A DNA stretch of 64,000 bases from Toxonevra muliebris (Eukaryota; Arthropoda; Insecta; Diptera; Pallopteridae): contig OY829326.1 of NCBI GenBank assembly GCA_963691655.1, forward strand, positions 77,741,235 to 77,805,234, given 5' to 3'. Positions 23,100 to 34,051 of this stretch are shown in pieces. Numbering within the stretch: the stretch's first letter is position 1; each line of letters begins with the position of its first letter. The notes beneath the pieces are model-generated. The model was given only the letters and a program-made list of their open reading frames with translations, did no database searches and was not told the origin of the DNA. The position numbers and the translations under genes were made by a program.

Positions 23100-23740
23100 T
23101 CGGATTTTGACTCTATATGAACAGATGATTGTCTAATAGAGATCTGGTAACATTCTGCTTAACCGGATCATGGGCTTGCTCCGAGCAATGGCCGTTTTTG
23201 GGAGGAGACCTCACCATTTTTGTCGTTATCCTCATCTTTGATGATGTTGTATTTGTATCTATTGATGTATCAAATGAATTGAATGATTGTTCTAAGGATT
23301 GTACTAAATTTTCTACAAATCCAATTACTTCATCAGAGGCCCATATTTTGTTTAACGGAATATCCAACAATATCTCTTCTTCTTTTTATGTGATATTTAA
23401 AGTTGAAGGATTTATATCAATTTGATTGTCTGATCCACATTCCATAGCTTCCATTGCTTCCTGCACCGGCTGATAACATTCCATCAGGATCATTTCCTCT
23501 TTCTGCTAAGGATTTTGCATCTAATAGTTCCTGTGCAAGTTCATCATGCTGAAACTCTTTGTACTTCTCTCTTGTTTTCTTAATTGTGGATGCTGCTTTG
23601 TTGATTCGACTAATTGCTCCGTCACCTAAGTCAATTGACTGGGTTCTTTGCTTCTTCGGTCTTTGAGGTGTTTTCTCGTTCTGCTATTTGGTATTTTGTG
23701 TTTTATTAGTCTGTGAGTTATTTTGTTTAGTTTTCACTTC
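23100..23740 (-). pseudogene. LTR-retrotransposon leader and gag-like relic
   Basis: Directly downstream (minus strand) of a primer-binding site, frames read INKAASTIKKTREKYKEF, DELAQELLDAKSLAERG and, at 23113-23370, an acidic segment. These resemble a charged, helical gag start, but stops and frameshifts interrupt them. I assign them to gag by position, not by a diagnostic motif. Confidence 0.4.
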
Positions 23741-23742
23741 AG

Positions 23743-23761
23743 GGTCCCTGCTCGGGCGCCA
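23743..23761 (-). other. LTR-retrotransposon primer-binding site (tRNA-Lys type)
   Basis: The minus strand reads TGGCGCCCGAGCAGGGACC, close to the sequence complementary to the tRNA-Lys 3' end that many retroelements use to prime minus-strand synthesis. The LTR should lie at higher coordinates, from about 23762. Its outer boundary could not be fixed. Confidence 0.65.
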
Positions 23762-24689
23762 TATAATGGAACGTTCTTTTTTTTCTTTGTAGTATTGGGA
23801 AATGACGCGCTATTTGCATCTTTTCTGCGTTTGTATGATATTAATTTCCATCAGATTTTGAATTGCCATCACGGTTGCCACTTCCTTATTTTATTTTGTA
23901 CCAATATTTACAAAAAAATGTAAATGTGTTACCGATTTTTTCTGCTGCTGCAAAAAACCAAATTGAATTTGGTTTGAATTGAATATTTTTCATTTTGCCA
24001 GCGAAACTTATGATCATTGTTTATGTTTGTGTTGGAGGTAATCGATGGGTGGTTTATTAGTTTGTCATCTTACATCATTGATGTCTGAGACAAAGTTGTT
24101 TATTATGAAAGGATAAATATTGTTTGCTTTTACACCAGTCCTCCAGCTTCTCGGCGTTCCGATATTTTGGAAGATTTTTGGTGTATATGTCCCCAAAACC
24201 AATTTTGGTATTCAGATGTCCTTTTTACTTGTTTATGGGGAATATTTTTGTCGAAGGAAGTATGTTAGTATTCCAAGCTATTTAACCTGTATGAACAATT
24301 TTAAATAAATTTTTGCCAAAAATCCTCTAAAACAAAAGTACAGAGAGCAGGTGGAGGGTTGGTGTGGAGAGAAAAAATGTTTATCTTTTTGTAATACACA
24401 ACTTTACCTCAGATGCCAAAGTTGTAGGATCTCAAAATAATATACTTATCTACCTATATCAATTATAAATGCTATGATTTTTGTAAAAGAAATAAAATAA
24501 AAAAGTAAAGCAAAAATATATTCCGTCGCATATGCAAATTTATCGTCGCCTGATTGTATTGTTTTGGCGTATGTGTATAAGTATTCCTATGCCTATACGC
24601 CAAATCAATACTCAGAATTGTAGAATTTATATGTATGTATGTAAAATAAATACAAAAATTTTTTGTTGACATGTTATTGTATCAGCGAT
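23762..24689. other. Probable LTR and flanking sequence, no gene recognised
   Basis: The position next to the primer-binding site implies that part of this stretch is an LTR. I see no second copy in the window to define it. Confidence 0.35.
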
Positions 24690-25010
24690 ATATGAAATTT
24701 AACATGTGCAAAAGAATTAACATTGCACCTCATGTTAAAATAAGAAGAAGAGTTTTGTTGTTTACCCGAATAAATCATTACAGCGATTTTGAAATTAACA
24801 TTTTGAGAAATTTTAACATGCACCTCATATGAGGTGCATGTTAAAATCGAATGGCCACGGCAGAGACGTCGATAGATTTAACAGTGATAAGAAAAATTAA
24901 CATTTTGATAAGAATAAATCATGTTAAAAATATGAGATGCAATGTGAAATCGTATGGGCCAAAGCATTTAACATCTCATGTTAAAAATATGAGATGTCAT
25001 GTGAGAAACT
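24690..25010. repeat. Cluster of CATGTTAAAA / CACCTCAT motifs with a perfect 38-bp palindrome
   Basis: 24810-24847 is a perfect palindrome whose half-site reads ATTTTAACATGCACCTCAT. Related pieces surround it: CACCTCATGTTAAAATAAG near 24727 and two direct copies of CATGTTAAAAATATGAGATG near 24928 and 24978. No frame of known type is present. Confidence 0.8.
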
Positions 25011-25559
25011 ACATGAGTGTAGTTATTTTATATTTGAAAAATAATGTAAACAAAGAAATTGCAATTGTAAACAAAGAAAGCTAAATTAAAAAAAGGTATG
25101 AAATTCAAAATTTTCAAACAAAAAATTTTAAATTAAAATCTATGCGCGTTTTTGTATTGCATTTTTTTTCTCCCATGTAATAATACGCAAAGATAATAAT
25201 AATTTTTTGTAAGTTTTCATTTATTCATTGTTTATGAATTTATTGAATTTCATAAAATCAAAGCAGAAAAATATATTCAAAAGTATCTACGTGTATATGC
25301 ATAACAAAACAGAAATCAAACAAAATACATAAAATCAAAACAAAACGTTTGCATATTTGTATATAACGAATATATAAAATACTGCAAATGTTGAATGTTA
25401 TTTGCTAAAAGAAATGTAAAATAATTGTTCCATCAAACACCGCCAACCCATCCATTCATACCTTTTTGTCCGGTGGACCGGTTGCTAACCGTTGCGTTCG
25501 CTTCATCGGTATGGCACCTCATAAATGGTTTCTAGCTTTTTACTTTCCAAAAATTCGAA

Positions 25560-25735
25560 GAGCGAATTGTGACCTCTTTGAAATCTATACTCTTTGAATA
25601 AAACTAACGCCAAAATAGAGAGGATAGAACAAAAAAAGAACGGTAATACCAAGAGTGTGTAGCTAAAGTTTAAATCGAAGTCGAGAAAAATGTTTAAATT
25701 AACGTACACATATGTGTACGAAAATCCTGAGAGGG
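25560..25735. mobile_element. Right part of a TTAA-flanked element (same family as 33556-34952)
   Basis: The block ending ACGAAAATCCTGAGAGGG followed by TTAA (25736-25739) matches the right end of the 33.6-kb element, including GTACACATAT and an AAAAATGTT block upstream. The left end is not found, so this copy is truncated. Confidence 0.6.
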
Positions 25736-25739
25736 TTAA

Positions 25740-26094
25740 GCCTTTCACGAGCAAGGGACATATACATATGTCCCAAATTGATTTCGCAATGTTTTGAGTT
25801 ATTTTGACCGCCCTTTGTTTTCATTTGTGTACGGTATCATTCATTATTCTGCATTCCCCTTTTAAAAAATCAAAAGAAAAACTCAACTTTAAATTTTGTT
25901 CGCAGTTGAAGTTAGTTGTTTTTTTTTTTATTATTCTGCGTTTTTAAAATAGCTGCGGAATCTATAATTTTTATATTTTTGAATTTAGCGTATTTTTTGT
26001 ATTAAGTTTTAATAAAACCGATACTGCATATTTGTTCATCAAATATAACTTAAAAAAAAAAAAAAATTTAAATACCTCTACGATTGTGAAAGGG
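25740..26094. mobile_element. TTAA-flanked piggyBac-type MITE
   Basis: TTAA at 25736-25739 and 26095-26098 flanks GCCTTTCACGA and, read from the right, CCCTTTCACAATCG. Inside the left end is ACATATACATATGT. It shares its left TTAA with the preceding element. Confidence 0.6.
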
Positions 26095-26420
26095 TTAAAT
26101 TTACCATCAATTTTTTAAATCAAAATTCTTCTACGAATGCATACATTAAATTTTGGAATTCATTGCTTCTTTAAGTGTTATTAAAGTAAAAACTTCATGC
26201 CATTAAGATTCTACTAATCTTATCTCACCCTCTGTATTATTTACGTTTTCAACTTTATCAATATATATGTACATACATACACCAATTCTTAAACTATGAA
26301 CTAAATCCAGCTAAGAAAAAAAAAAATCCAAATCGCAATTATATTGGAAAACCCAAATAATCTTTTTCATTATTTTGGTTACCTATACATGCATACATAA
26401 ATACATACATATGTATTTAA

Positions 26421-26664
26421 TAGGGATGTTAATCCCGCTCTAAAATTAGGTCTGGGAAGGAAAATCGCAGGATTTTTGGGATTCTTACGTAACTACACAA
26501 ACTTGTTTCACCAAAATAGCAGCCAAGGAGGTGCAAACTCGAAGTGGTTTATCTAACACATAGGGTTCCCAGTGCTGACTAGTGTATTTTTTCAGTTTGA
26601 GGGCTTCAAATTTTAGTCCCACAAATCCCGAATTTCTAAAAGTGTTTCGGGATTGATATCCCTA
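26421..26664. mobile_element. hAT-type MITE upstream of peritrophin-like gene 3
   Basis: The ends TAGGGATGTTAATCCCG and TAGGGATATCAATCCCG (read from the right) are inverted repeats. Flanks GTATTTAA and GTATATAT match at 6 of 8. The element is 244 bp, noncoding, and ends 140 bases before the gene 3 initiator. Confidence 0.7.
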
Positions 26665-26804
26665 GTATATATGTATGTATAAATGGCACATATGTATATA
26701 CATGCGCAAATGGTTGGTAATTAATTGTTCAATTTTAGAATTAAATCTTTTTGATATCAATATTTTATAGTTATTAAATATGAAATTGGTATGGTTTATG
26801 TCAA

Positions 26805-26838
26805 TCAGTTAAGTTTGTGCCAACATTTTAAACGGATC
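26805..26838 (+). promoter_or_regulatory. Inr + DPE-like core promoter of peritrophin-like gene 3
   Basis: TCAGTT (26805-26810) has its +1 A at 26807 and GGATC at 26834-26838 (+28 to +32), the same spacing as gene 2. The start codon lies 72 bases downstream of +1. Confidence 0.55.
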
Positions 26839-26878
26839 TGCGCAACTAATCTGCAAAAAATATTAACGAATTTCTGAA

Positions 26879-28371
26879 ATGAAAGGTTTGACAAATTTTA
26901 AAGATATTTATTAACCAAAGCAATAATATCGTCTAGATCAATTATAAATATACAGTGCTTAGTGTATTTAGCAAACACCAAATCAAATAGATACCAGATT
27001 TTCTTTCCAAATTACCAAGAATTCTTCTCTCTCATCTGGAATTGAACAATTCTATTTTACATTCTTTGAGCAGTTAACACATACAAACCTGAAAATAACT
27101 CTTGCTTCAATTCTTGGCTAATTTTTTGGCACAGTGAAGCTACATATTGATCTAGTCTGCCGGCAGTGGTGACATAAGATACCTAAGTCCACTTCTTATA
27201 ACAAACTAATCTAAAGGTTCAAACACTTGCTGCTTTATTAAAATTATGATATAGTGGTGGCGATGGTGAAACAATAATAGACTCCCGGTCCATTCGTCCA
27301 CTTTGATGAAACTTTTAAATTTCATTGTTTATATCTAATGCGCATATTTTTATAAAAAAATTATTTTCAGAACTACTTCGTTCGCCTGCAATAAAGTTGC
27401 TTCTAATTGCAACTCTACTTCAACCATGCTACTTGGAAACTGTTCCCGGAGAGGATGTGTGCCGTTTCTTTTCGAATAACACAAAAATTCGCGATCCTGA
27501 CTCATGCAGTCAATATATAACATGCATTGATTTCATCAGCCACTATACCAAATGTGCCGCTTCAACGCCCTTCTACGACAAAAATACCGAGAAATGCGTG
27601 AAATCATTGACCGATGAAAGTTCATGCAAAATTTCGTGTGTCGGTGCCGCTGGTCAATTTTTACCCGATCCGAAATCCTGCAAAGGTTATTTCTATTGCC
27701 AAAATGAAGAGTTGGCTGTGAATGGTATTTGCCCAAATGATTTGCATTTTAATGTAAAATCACAATCTTGTGTTCGTACATACGAATCGGAATGCCGCAT
27801 GGCTAAATTCGAAATTTGTAGTGTCATAAAAGATGGCATCAATTTCAAGGATGAAACAAACTGTGGCGATTACTATGTTTGCAAGAAAGGTGAGCTCACA
27901 CCACAATCGTGCAAGGCGAAGTATTATAATCCAATTACTGGAGCCTGTGATCAAAAATCAAAGGTGAATTGCCTGAAGCATCCAATACCTACTGATGCCT
28001 GCAAGGATGGAAAGAAAATATTAAAGTATGAAATGGTAAGTGATCAAGCAACCTGTCGTGGTTATTTCTATTGCGCTGACATAGGTGAGCTGCATGATAC
28101 AAATCCCAAATGGTATCAATGTCCAGCTGGAACATTCTTCAACAAGAAAGAGCAATCTTGCACCCATCCATTGGATACTGCATGCGCTTGGGATCGTTGT
28201 GAAGGACGCGACATGATCTTTGTGAGTAGTGGAACTAAAGGTTGTCGTCATTATTTGCGCTGTGAGAATGGAATTACTGTTCAAGAAAATTCTTGTGGCA
28301 ATAAATTTTTCGATGAGGTTCAAAGCGTTTGCATCTCCACTATAGTTTCATATCCATCATGTAAAGGCTAA
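26879..28371 (+). CDS. Peritrophin-44-like protein 3 (five chitin-binding type-2 domains), two exons
   Basis: Proposed join is 26879-26885 (ATGAAAG, donor GTTTGA) with 27371-28371 (acceptor TTATTTTCAG), giving 335 residues. Frames reaching further upstream of 27371 are intron read-through. The joined start is Met-Lys-Glu, then a hydrophobic leader around LLLIATLL. The first cysteine is residue 33, as in gene 2. All five CBM14 domains have six cysteines, including CSQYITC and SSCKISC in domain 1, where gene 2 has lost two. Domain 4 contains the longer KDGKKILKYEMVSDQ loop. This is the closest relative of gene 2, with similarity extending about 200 bases past the stop. The role is chitin binding in the peritrophic matrix by family. 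The intron is only 485 bp. Confidence 0.88.
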
Positions 28372-28399
28372 TACTTTATTAATTACTACGATTGTATAA

Positions 28400-28405
28400 A
28401 ATAAA
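28400..28405 (+). terminator. Poly(A) signal of peritrophin-like gene 3
   Basis: AATAAA lies 29 bases after the stop codon. Confidence 0.6.
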
Positions 28406-28439
28406 ATGTTTTGAAAAACATAAGTATCTTTTATTCAAT

Positions 28440-28640
28440 GAATTCGGATTTAGTTCTGTGTGATAGCATGTGGAAAGAAAAATCGATGCACGAAAATCTC
28501 AAAAATATGCGGTTATGCAGGATGATTTGATTTACAGAAAATAAGGTGGTAGGGCTGGTCGAGGCAAGTAATTATAGGAGGTGTATAGGTGGTGGAGCCC
28601 TTGCGAGGTATAGAGGGTCAAAGATTTTTGTGTCTTTTTA
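28440..28640. repeat. Downstream arm of the gene 2 / gene 3 duplication
   Basis: Resembles 16660-16865, with shared blocks ATGCACGAAAA, GGTAGGGCTGGT against GATAGGGCAGGT, and CCTTGCGAG. It marks how far the tandem duplication reaches past the gene. Confidence 0.6.
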
Positions 28641-30291
28641 TTATAACATGTAAAGTTGACAATGGATAGGTTAAGTGTCTTTCCATTGACACACTTAGGT
28701 GAGAATGGCCCATTGTGATACTTATACAATATATTTTCTTATAATTCTCATTCACTTCATATCGATAGGACTCTCTCTTTGTGTTTGGTGCTCGCCGAGC
28801 ATACTCCAAGTATAACCACAGCCTTAAAGTTTTCTCAAGCCATAGGAATTGATACAGTCTGGTAACTGGTATAAATTTCCATGGATTGGGAAAATCTATT
28901 ACAGTGGTAATGTATGTACAGAGGTAATAGAGATAACCATAATTATTAATAATCTGAATTTAGGTTCGTGGTAGTTTTCCAAAACAACAAATCGAAGGGA
29001 CTCATAATGGGTCGCTTTTGTTTATTGTGAAACATTTTTGGGTCATTATTCATTTTACGTTTTTGGGAGATTATTCGTATGGCCGTTATTGCTGTTTTTG
29101 TATGCTTGCAATTTTAAATTACATTCACTGCAAGTTTAAAGGGATTTGTAGGCCAGGAAAATTATATTTGGCTGCGTAATGACTTTCTGTTTGCAGTATC
29201 TTCTCCTCATCCCTCAGCTTCCTCGGTCGAAAGAAACAGAAACTCTATTTCTGTGTACAATTTAACAAAAATGTCAATTTTGGCCGAATGATCATTCTTC
29301 AAATTGTGGGAGATCATTATGACCAATCGCCTAAATTTAAAAAATATCAAAAAATGTTCAACATAGCCCAATTTCAAGCACATTCAAATACAGAGATCAA
29401 AAATTTTTCGGCTTTATTGTTTTTGTTTTCTTTTACATATAAGTATTAAACTTTTGAAATCAGAAAAAATCTTTTCGTTTTCTTATCGACTTTTTCTTTT
29501 TTTCTTTATTATTGATGAAATTGAAAGAAGTAAATACTTACATAAATTTCATTGATAAATAAAAAGTTAGAGTGGCGGTCTCAATGTTTACAATAGAAAA
29601 ACAGCTAATGTAACATCCTCATTATAGTTTGGGTTGCTATAAGCTTGCTTATACAATCACTCAACTTAATCTTTGAGGCCTCATCGAGATTATTCAGTCT
29701 AGCTGTAGTCAAAGCTAGACAGGTACATAACAAGAGTATATTTCTAACCCAAGTTACTGGATATTTTGAAGAGTATAGAGCATTGTCACAAATTGGTTAA
29801 TGCCCCGTAAAAACTACTAAGCATAAGCCTAGAAACATCTGATTGGCTGTTTCCTAGTGACGTTACCTCTGCTTTTTCAATTAGTTAGTATTGGCATTAC
29901 ATAAAGAAACCAATTGTTTGAGTTTTCATTATCATCCAATTGTAAAATTATATAAAAACCATGTGGACTGTTTTGAAGAGTTCGTTGGCTCTAAGAATTT
30001 AAGAGAAGGTTTTTCTCAACAAATCAAAAAGATTAATTCGAATTTTCCCACAATTAAGCTATGTAGTCAAAACAGGAATACAACTTTAAATCAAATAGAA
30101 TCTGAACCAAATCTATTCGATCATAACGATTATAGTTTGAACTTTTAAAAAAAAACTCGAACATGATCATAAATCTAAATGTCTACATCTGCTTGCGCAC
30201 ACATGTCCAAGTGTGTAATTTACTACGAAGTAACAATGAAATATCCCAGCGGGAAAATTGGTTAAATGGGTTATCCCCAAAATCCGTGCAT
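28641..30291. other. Intergenic; one unassigned frame at 29891-30148
   Basis: An 85-codon + strand frame (29891-30148) has mixed composition with a segment FEEFVGSKNLREGFSQQ. It has no recognised domain and no ATG at its apparent start (TTG). It could be a fragment of a transposon protein. The rest is AT-rich with nothing seen. Confidence 0.35.
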
Positions 30292-30303
30292 AGGTTCTTA
30301 ACC

Positions 30304-30622
30304 GAGGAAAGCAGAACGAAAGCTACAAAACGCCTTGAACACAGAAGACGACGGAAATGAATGAAGAACAACCAACAACTGGTGGCACATTAGAAAAAAT
30401 TCCCGAAACGGAAGATGACATATGGCGTGAACAACGCTAACAAAGAGACAGCATAACGCTGAACCATCCCCGCGAAGTAATACTCAATGGTAGTCCCGCG
30501 GGAAGAACGGTAGAAGAGAAAGTAGGTGGTTTTAGTCGGTAGGAATCCGACATAACCGGACACGAACAGGAGTTCTGCGGTACCTATGAAAGTTTCCACC
30601 TGCCAACGTAAAAAAAAAAAAA
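30304..30622 (+). mobile_element. 5'-truncated non-LTR retrotransposon, 3' end with poly(A)
   Basis: About 305 bases of GC-richer sequence end in a run of 12 or more A (30610-30622). The insert is bracketed by a perfect 12-base duplication AGGTTCTTAACC (30292-30303 and 30622-30633, one A shared with the tail). The 3' part reads GTGGTTTTAGTCGGTAGGAA, resembling the terminal KVGGFSR-stop region of R1/LOA-type elements. No complete ORF remains. Confidence 0.8.
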
Positions 30623-30633
30623 GGTTCTTAACC

Positions 30634-31057
30634 TGGGAGTCATAGTAATTTAAAACAAAGATATATAAATTCATATTTATCAGCACAATCCTTAATGTAA
30701 CCGTAGTTTAATATTGAAAGTAGTAGCCCAGCAAGTCACAGTTTATTCTACGTGCATTTTAAGTCTAGAGGGGTCATGATACCAAAATCAATGGATAAGT
30801 ATATAAATTTTAAGATCTGAATGTTTAATGTCTCAGATAAAGCAGTTCTTTATTTATATATATATATTTTTATTTTTTTTTTTTTGTTTTTACATCAACC
30901 TTCTGCATCAAGTCTTATTACCCCCATTTTTAGGTATTTTTAGTAAATTTATGATGACTACATACATAAACTAAAACATGGAACAGTAGTCAAGTTAAAA
31001 ATTTACACCTGGATTTAATTTTCATAGTCTACTAAAAATATAATAAATTGATTGAAT
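30634..31057. other. Intergenic, no gene recognised
   Basis: AT-rich sequence with a short TA-repeat near 30855. Confidence 0.5.
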
Positions 31058-31997
31058 GAATCCGATTTAACGAACATACGTTTCTACGAAAACCGCAAAT
31101 AGCGAATCAAATTGTTTCCATTGAGTACCTTAAATAACGAACAAAAGAAATTTTGCTGTTTACTCAGTTTAACGAACAACAAACAAAATCAGAGTGTTTT
31201 AGCAGAATACAACGTTTTAAAAACGGAATACAAATGCATCATCATACAGACAAAGAAAAACAATTGCAAAAAAACAGTTATATCATCATACAGAGAATCA
31301 AAAACAATTGCAATAAGAACAGTTATGTCAAAAATTGTTGTAGTTTTTTGGCATTTTTTATCATTTTATTGTCTTTGCTCGAAGTGTAAACACATAAACC
31401 CTTCTGAGGGCGTGCCGCGGCAAATTGTTTAATTAGTGTTTTTAAAATACAAATCATAGTAGTCGACCGCTGCCATTCAAGTGACTTTGTAAGTGTTGAG
31501 ATGAAGAGTGGTTTACCGTTAGCCGTTGGTTTCTTCATAACATCGTTCAGCTGCTATTTGTGTTTGAAAATTGGTATCTCGCTTTTGCCGATATTTGCCA
31601 CGGCGCGCTCTCTCGTGTTAAAACGATGACGAATAAACATTTAAAAATAAATGCCTAAAATATATTTAAATATCACTAGAAAGCAATCAATTGTTTTATT
31701 TTAATGATTTTTTTACTATAAATAAGAAAAATTGCAGCCGATACCATGAAACTTACCTTGCGGCTAAATAGCCGCGGCGCGCCCTCTCGTGTAAGTTTTC
31801 AAAGCGCGCCCTCCGAAGGGTTAAAAAATGAATTTACAATGTACCTATCACTTTAAATGATTATTTCAATAAAATAATTTTTGAAAATACTATTTCTATC
31901 CATTTGGCTATTTGGTTTTAGTACTCGGTTTAGTAAAAAAATCGATTTAACGAATTGGCCTGACAACAATTGTGTTCGTTAAATCGGAAAACTACTG
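31058..31997. mobile_element. pogo/Tigger-like nonautonomous element
   Basis: The right end reads outward CAGTAGTTTTCCGATTTAAC (31997 leftward) followed by TA at 31998-31999. The left end near 31058 carries TCCGATTTAACGAACA in the opposite orientation. AACGAA/TTCGTT motifs recur inside. The left terminus has lost its CAGTAG. A TTAA-type element is nested within it. Confidence 0.6.
31399..31820. mobile_element. TTAA-type MITE with GC-rich ends, nested
   Basis: The ends CCCTTCTGAGGGCGTGCCGC and (from the right) CCCTTCGGAGGGCGCGC match well. TTAA follows the right end (31821-31824), while the left site is ATAA. GGCGCGC-rich blocks stand out from the AT-rich surroundings. Confidence 0.65.
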
Positions 31998-31999
31998 TA

Positions 32000-32746
32000 T
32001 GTTCAAGTCAAACATTACAAAATTTAGTCAAGTTTGGGAAAAAATAAAAAAACGACAATGACAAATGCAATAAAAGAAAAACATGAGATAAAAGAGGAAA
32101 CAGTGTACCTCTTAAACTCTTCCAAAAAGCCAATTCTAGGAAGTTTAATATCCTCCCTAATCTTCAATGATTTGATGTCATTGTTAAAGTTAAATTCGGT
32201 ATCTTATGAAGAGGGAGCGCTTAGTGCCGACATGAAAGCAATCGAATGATGTAAAGATGCGTTTCATTTCCCGCTGGGATATAAGTTCATGTACGCAATT
32301 ATACCTGATAATTGACTTCTGTGTTAAAGTAAATTACAGTCTTATCGTTTAGCAATTGCTTTTTGCAATTTGAAACTAAACAACTGAAATTCTAATGAAC
32401 ATTTAATGATTAATAACAAGAGATGAATGAAAGAAAGAAAACATTGACAATTGAGAAATTATTGCTGTCACAAAATTAAAACTTAATCAATATAATAAAT
32501 AAATAAACGAGATTAACCTCCCTTCTCGAAAAAAAATAAATAATACTTAAAATTAACTGATAAGTTAAACTTTATTGGCATGCTTCCATAGTGTGCAAAT
32601 CATTAAACAAATCCGTGATATTCCCAATTTCACAAAAACGGTGGAATATTATGCTAAGATTTTCATAATTTTTTGCTGTTGGTTAATATGGATATTAGTA
32701 GAACATTGGATTCTTGCTAACAGTATCAGTATGCGTTGATCTCGAA
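32000..32746. other. Intergenic, no gene recognised
   Basis: Short lysine-rich frames only. Confidence 0.5.
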
Positions 32747-32970
32747 CTATATATCGCTCATTTACTAAAAGACTGTCATAAGTCAAAAAACACGAATTTT
32801 GAGTTCATATTGTGTAAAAATTTCATATTCTTGTATACTCTGCGCGTGAGAACTATAAGATTTCTTCTTTTTTCTGCAAAGTGGGAGTCAATTGAAAACT
32901 TTAAACGCGTTTTCTGTAAAAACGCGTTTTTTGAGTTATGACAGTATTTTAGTAAATGAGCGATATATAG
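32747..32970. mobile_element. 224-bp MITE with about 48-bp terminal inverted repeats
   Basis: CTATATATCGCTCATTTACT starts the left arm (32747) and its reverse complement ends the right arm (32970). Pairing continues for about 48 bases with three mismatches. AACGCGTTTT motifs lie in the middle. It is probably mariner-type (TA-rich edges) and could fold into one long hairpin. Confidence 0.8.
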
Positions 32971-33093
32971 ATGTGTTGACAATTCGCGTCATCTAAGTTT
33001 AAGAAAATATTTAAATAAACTAAATTATGTGGCATTTGAATATTATAGCTCGTTCCTAATATTTCAATCTACCAAAACATACTATACGATTGA

Positions 33094-33420
33094 CGACTTC
33101 GATAGTCTAGTGGATAGTGCACTGGACCTTCATCCAGAAGGTTGCGGGTTCGATTCCCGTCTTGGTCTAGTGGTTAATTCTCATAAACTTCTTATATTCA
33201 CTATCGATATGAAGTGGATGAGAATTATAAGAATGTGTACAAGTACACACCTTGGTTGGTAATGGCAAAACCACCAAGCTGATAAAAAATTGCCACATAG
33301 CCGTTCGGAATCGGCGTTAAACTGTAGATCCTACCATCGCCACTGTGGTCTAGTGGAAGAGTGCCAGACTCTTGTTTCTGCATGTTTCTGGAGACCCGAG
33401 TTCGATTCTCGGCTTGGGTA
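33094..33420 (+). mobile_element. tRNA-derived SINE with two tRNA-like units
   Basis: Unit 1 has a pol III A box TAGTCTAGTGG (33103-33113) and B box GGTTCGATTCC (33147-33157). A 5-bp anticodon stem CTGGA/TCCAG holds the loop CCTTCAT, but the acceptor stem does not pair. Unit 2 has TGGTCTAGTGG (33346-33356) and AGTTCGATTCT (about 33399). Between them is GCCGTTCGGAATCGGCGTTA, which I recall as a common fly SINE body. The failing acceptor stems argue against working tRNA genes. Confidence 0.65.
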
Positions 33421-34051
33421 TGTTTCTTATCTATCTTTCTTTCTCCCTTCCTTTATTTCTTGGGGCTTTGGTACAAAAGATCTTATAAGTCGCAGTGCCT
33501 GACTTTCGAGTCGTCCTTCCTTCAAATAATAATAAATACTATACGATTCTATTAACCCTCTCAGGAGAATGTGTACTTCCCGTGGTAGGAAAAAATCGAG
33601 ATGTTGATTTTCGTGTTTAGGACCACCCAAATAGTCAAAAAATACTATTCACGAATTGTTAGATGCCTAGGTTTAGTCGTACGCGATGTACACATATTTG
33701 TACAAAAAACTATCAGAGAGCTTTAAAATACTCCGACTTACACAAAATGTGTCTCTATCGACAGAGGAAGGTTCTATCTACATAAGAAATCTGTTTTTTA
33801 CACATTTTTTTATTATTTAGTATTTTTAATAATTTTTTGAAATTGACGACACAAAAAAAAAAAAAGAGAGCACAAAAAAAACGTGAGGTTGTCCCATAAA
33901 AGTCAGAATAGTTTCGGGGATTGTGCTTCGATTGTAACAAAGTAAATTCGAAATGATGGGGGGAAAAACAACAAAGACGTCAATACCAAAATTGTTTGGT
34001 TGGCATTTAAATCAAAGTCAGGAAAAATGTTCAAATTCATGTACACATATA

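Noticed and set aside
27325..27370. A start for gene 3 upstream of 27371, giving a longer N-terminus
   Set aside because: That stretch contains the polypyrimidine tract and AG of the acceptor. The paralogues show the exon beginning at the same place. The same applies to 47001 for gene 4.
29891..30148. A small host gene
   Set aside because: No ATG start, no domain, no supporting splice or promoter signals. Kept only as an unassigned frame.
33094..33172. A functional tRNA-Glu(UUC) gene
   Set aside because: The anticodon arm, T arm and both promoter boxes look right, but the acceptor stem does not pair. A SINE body follows.
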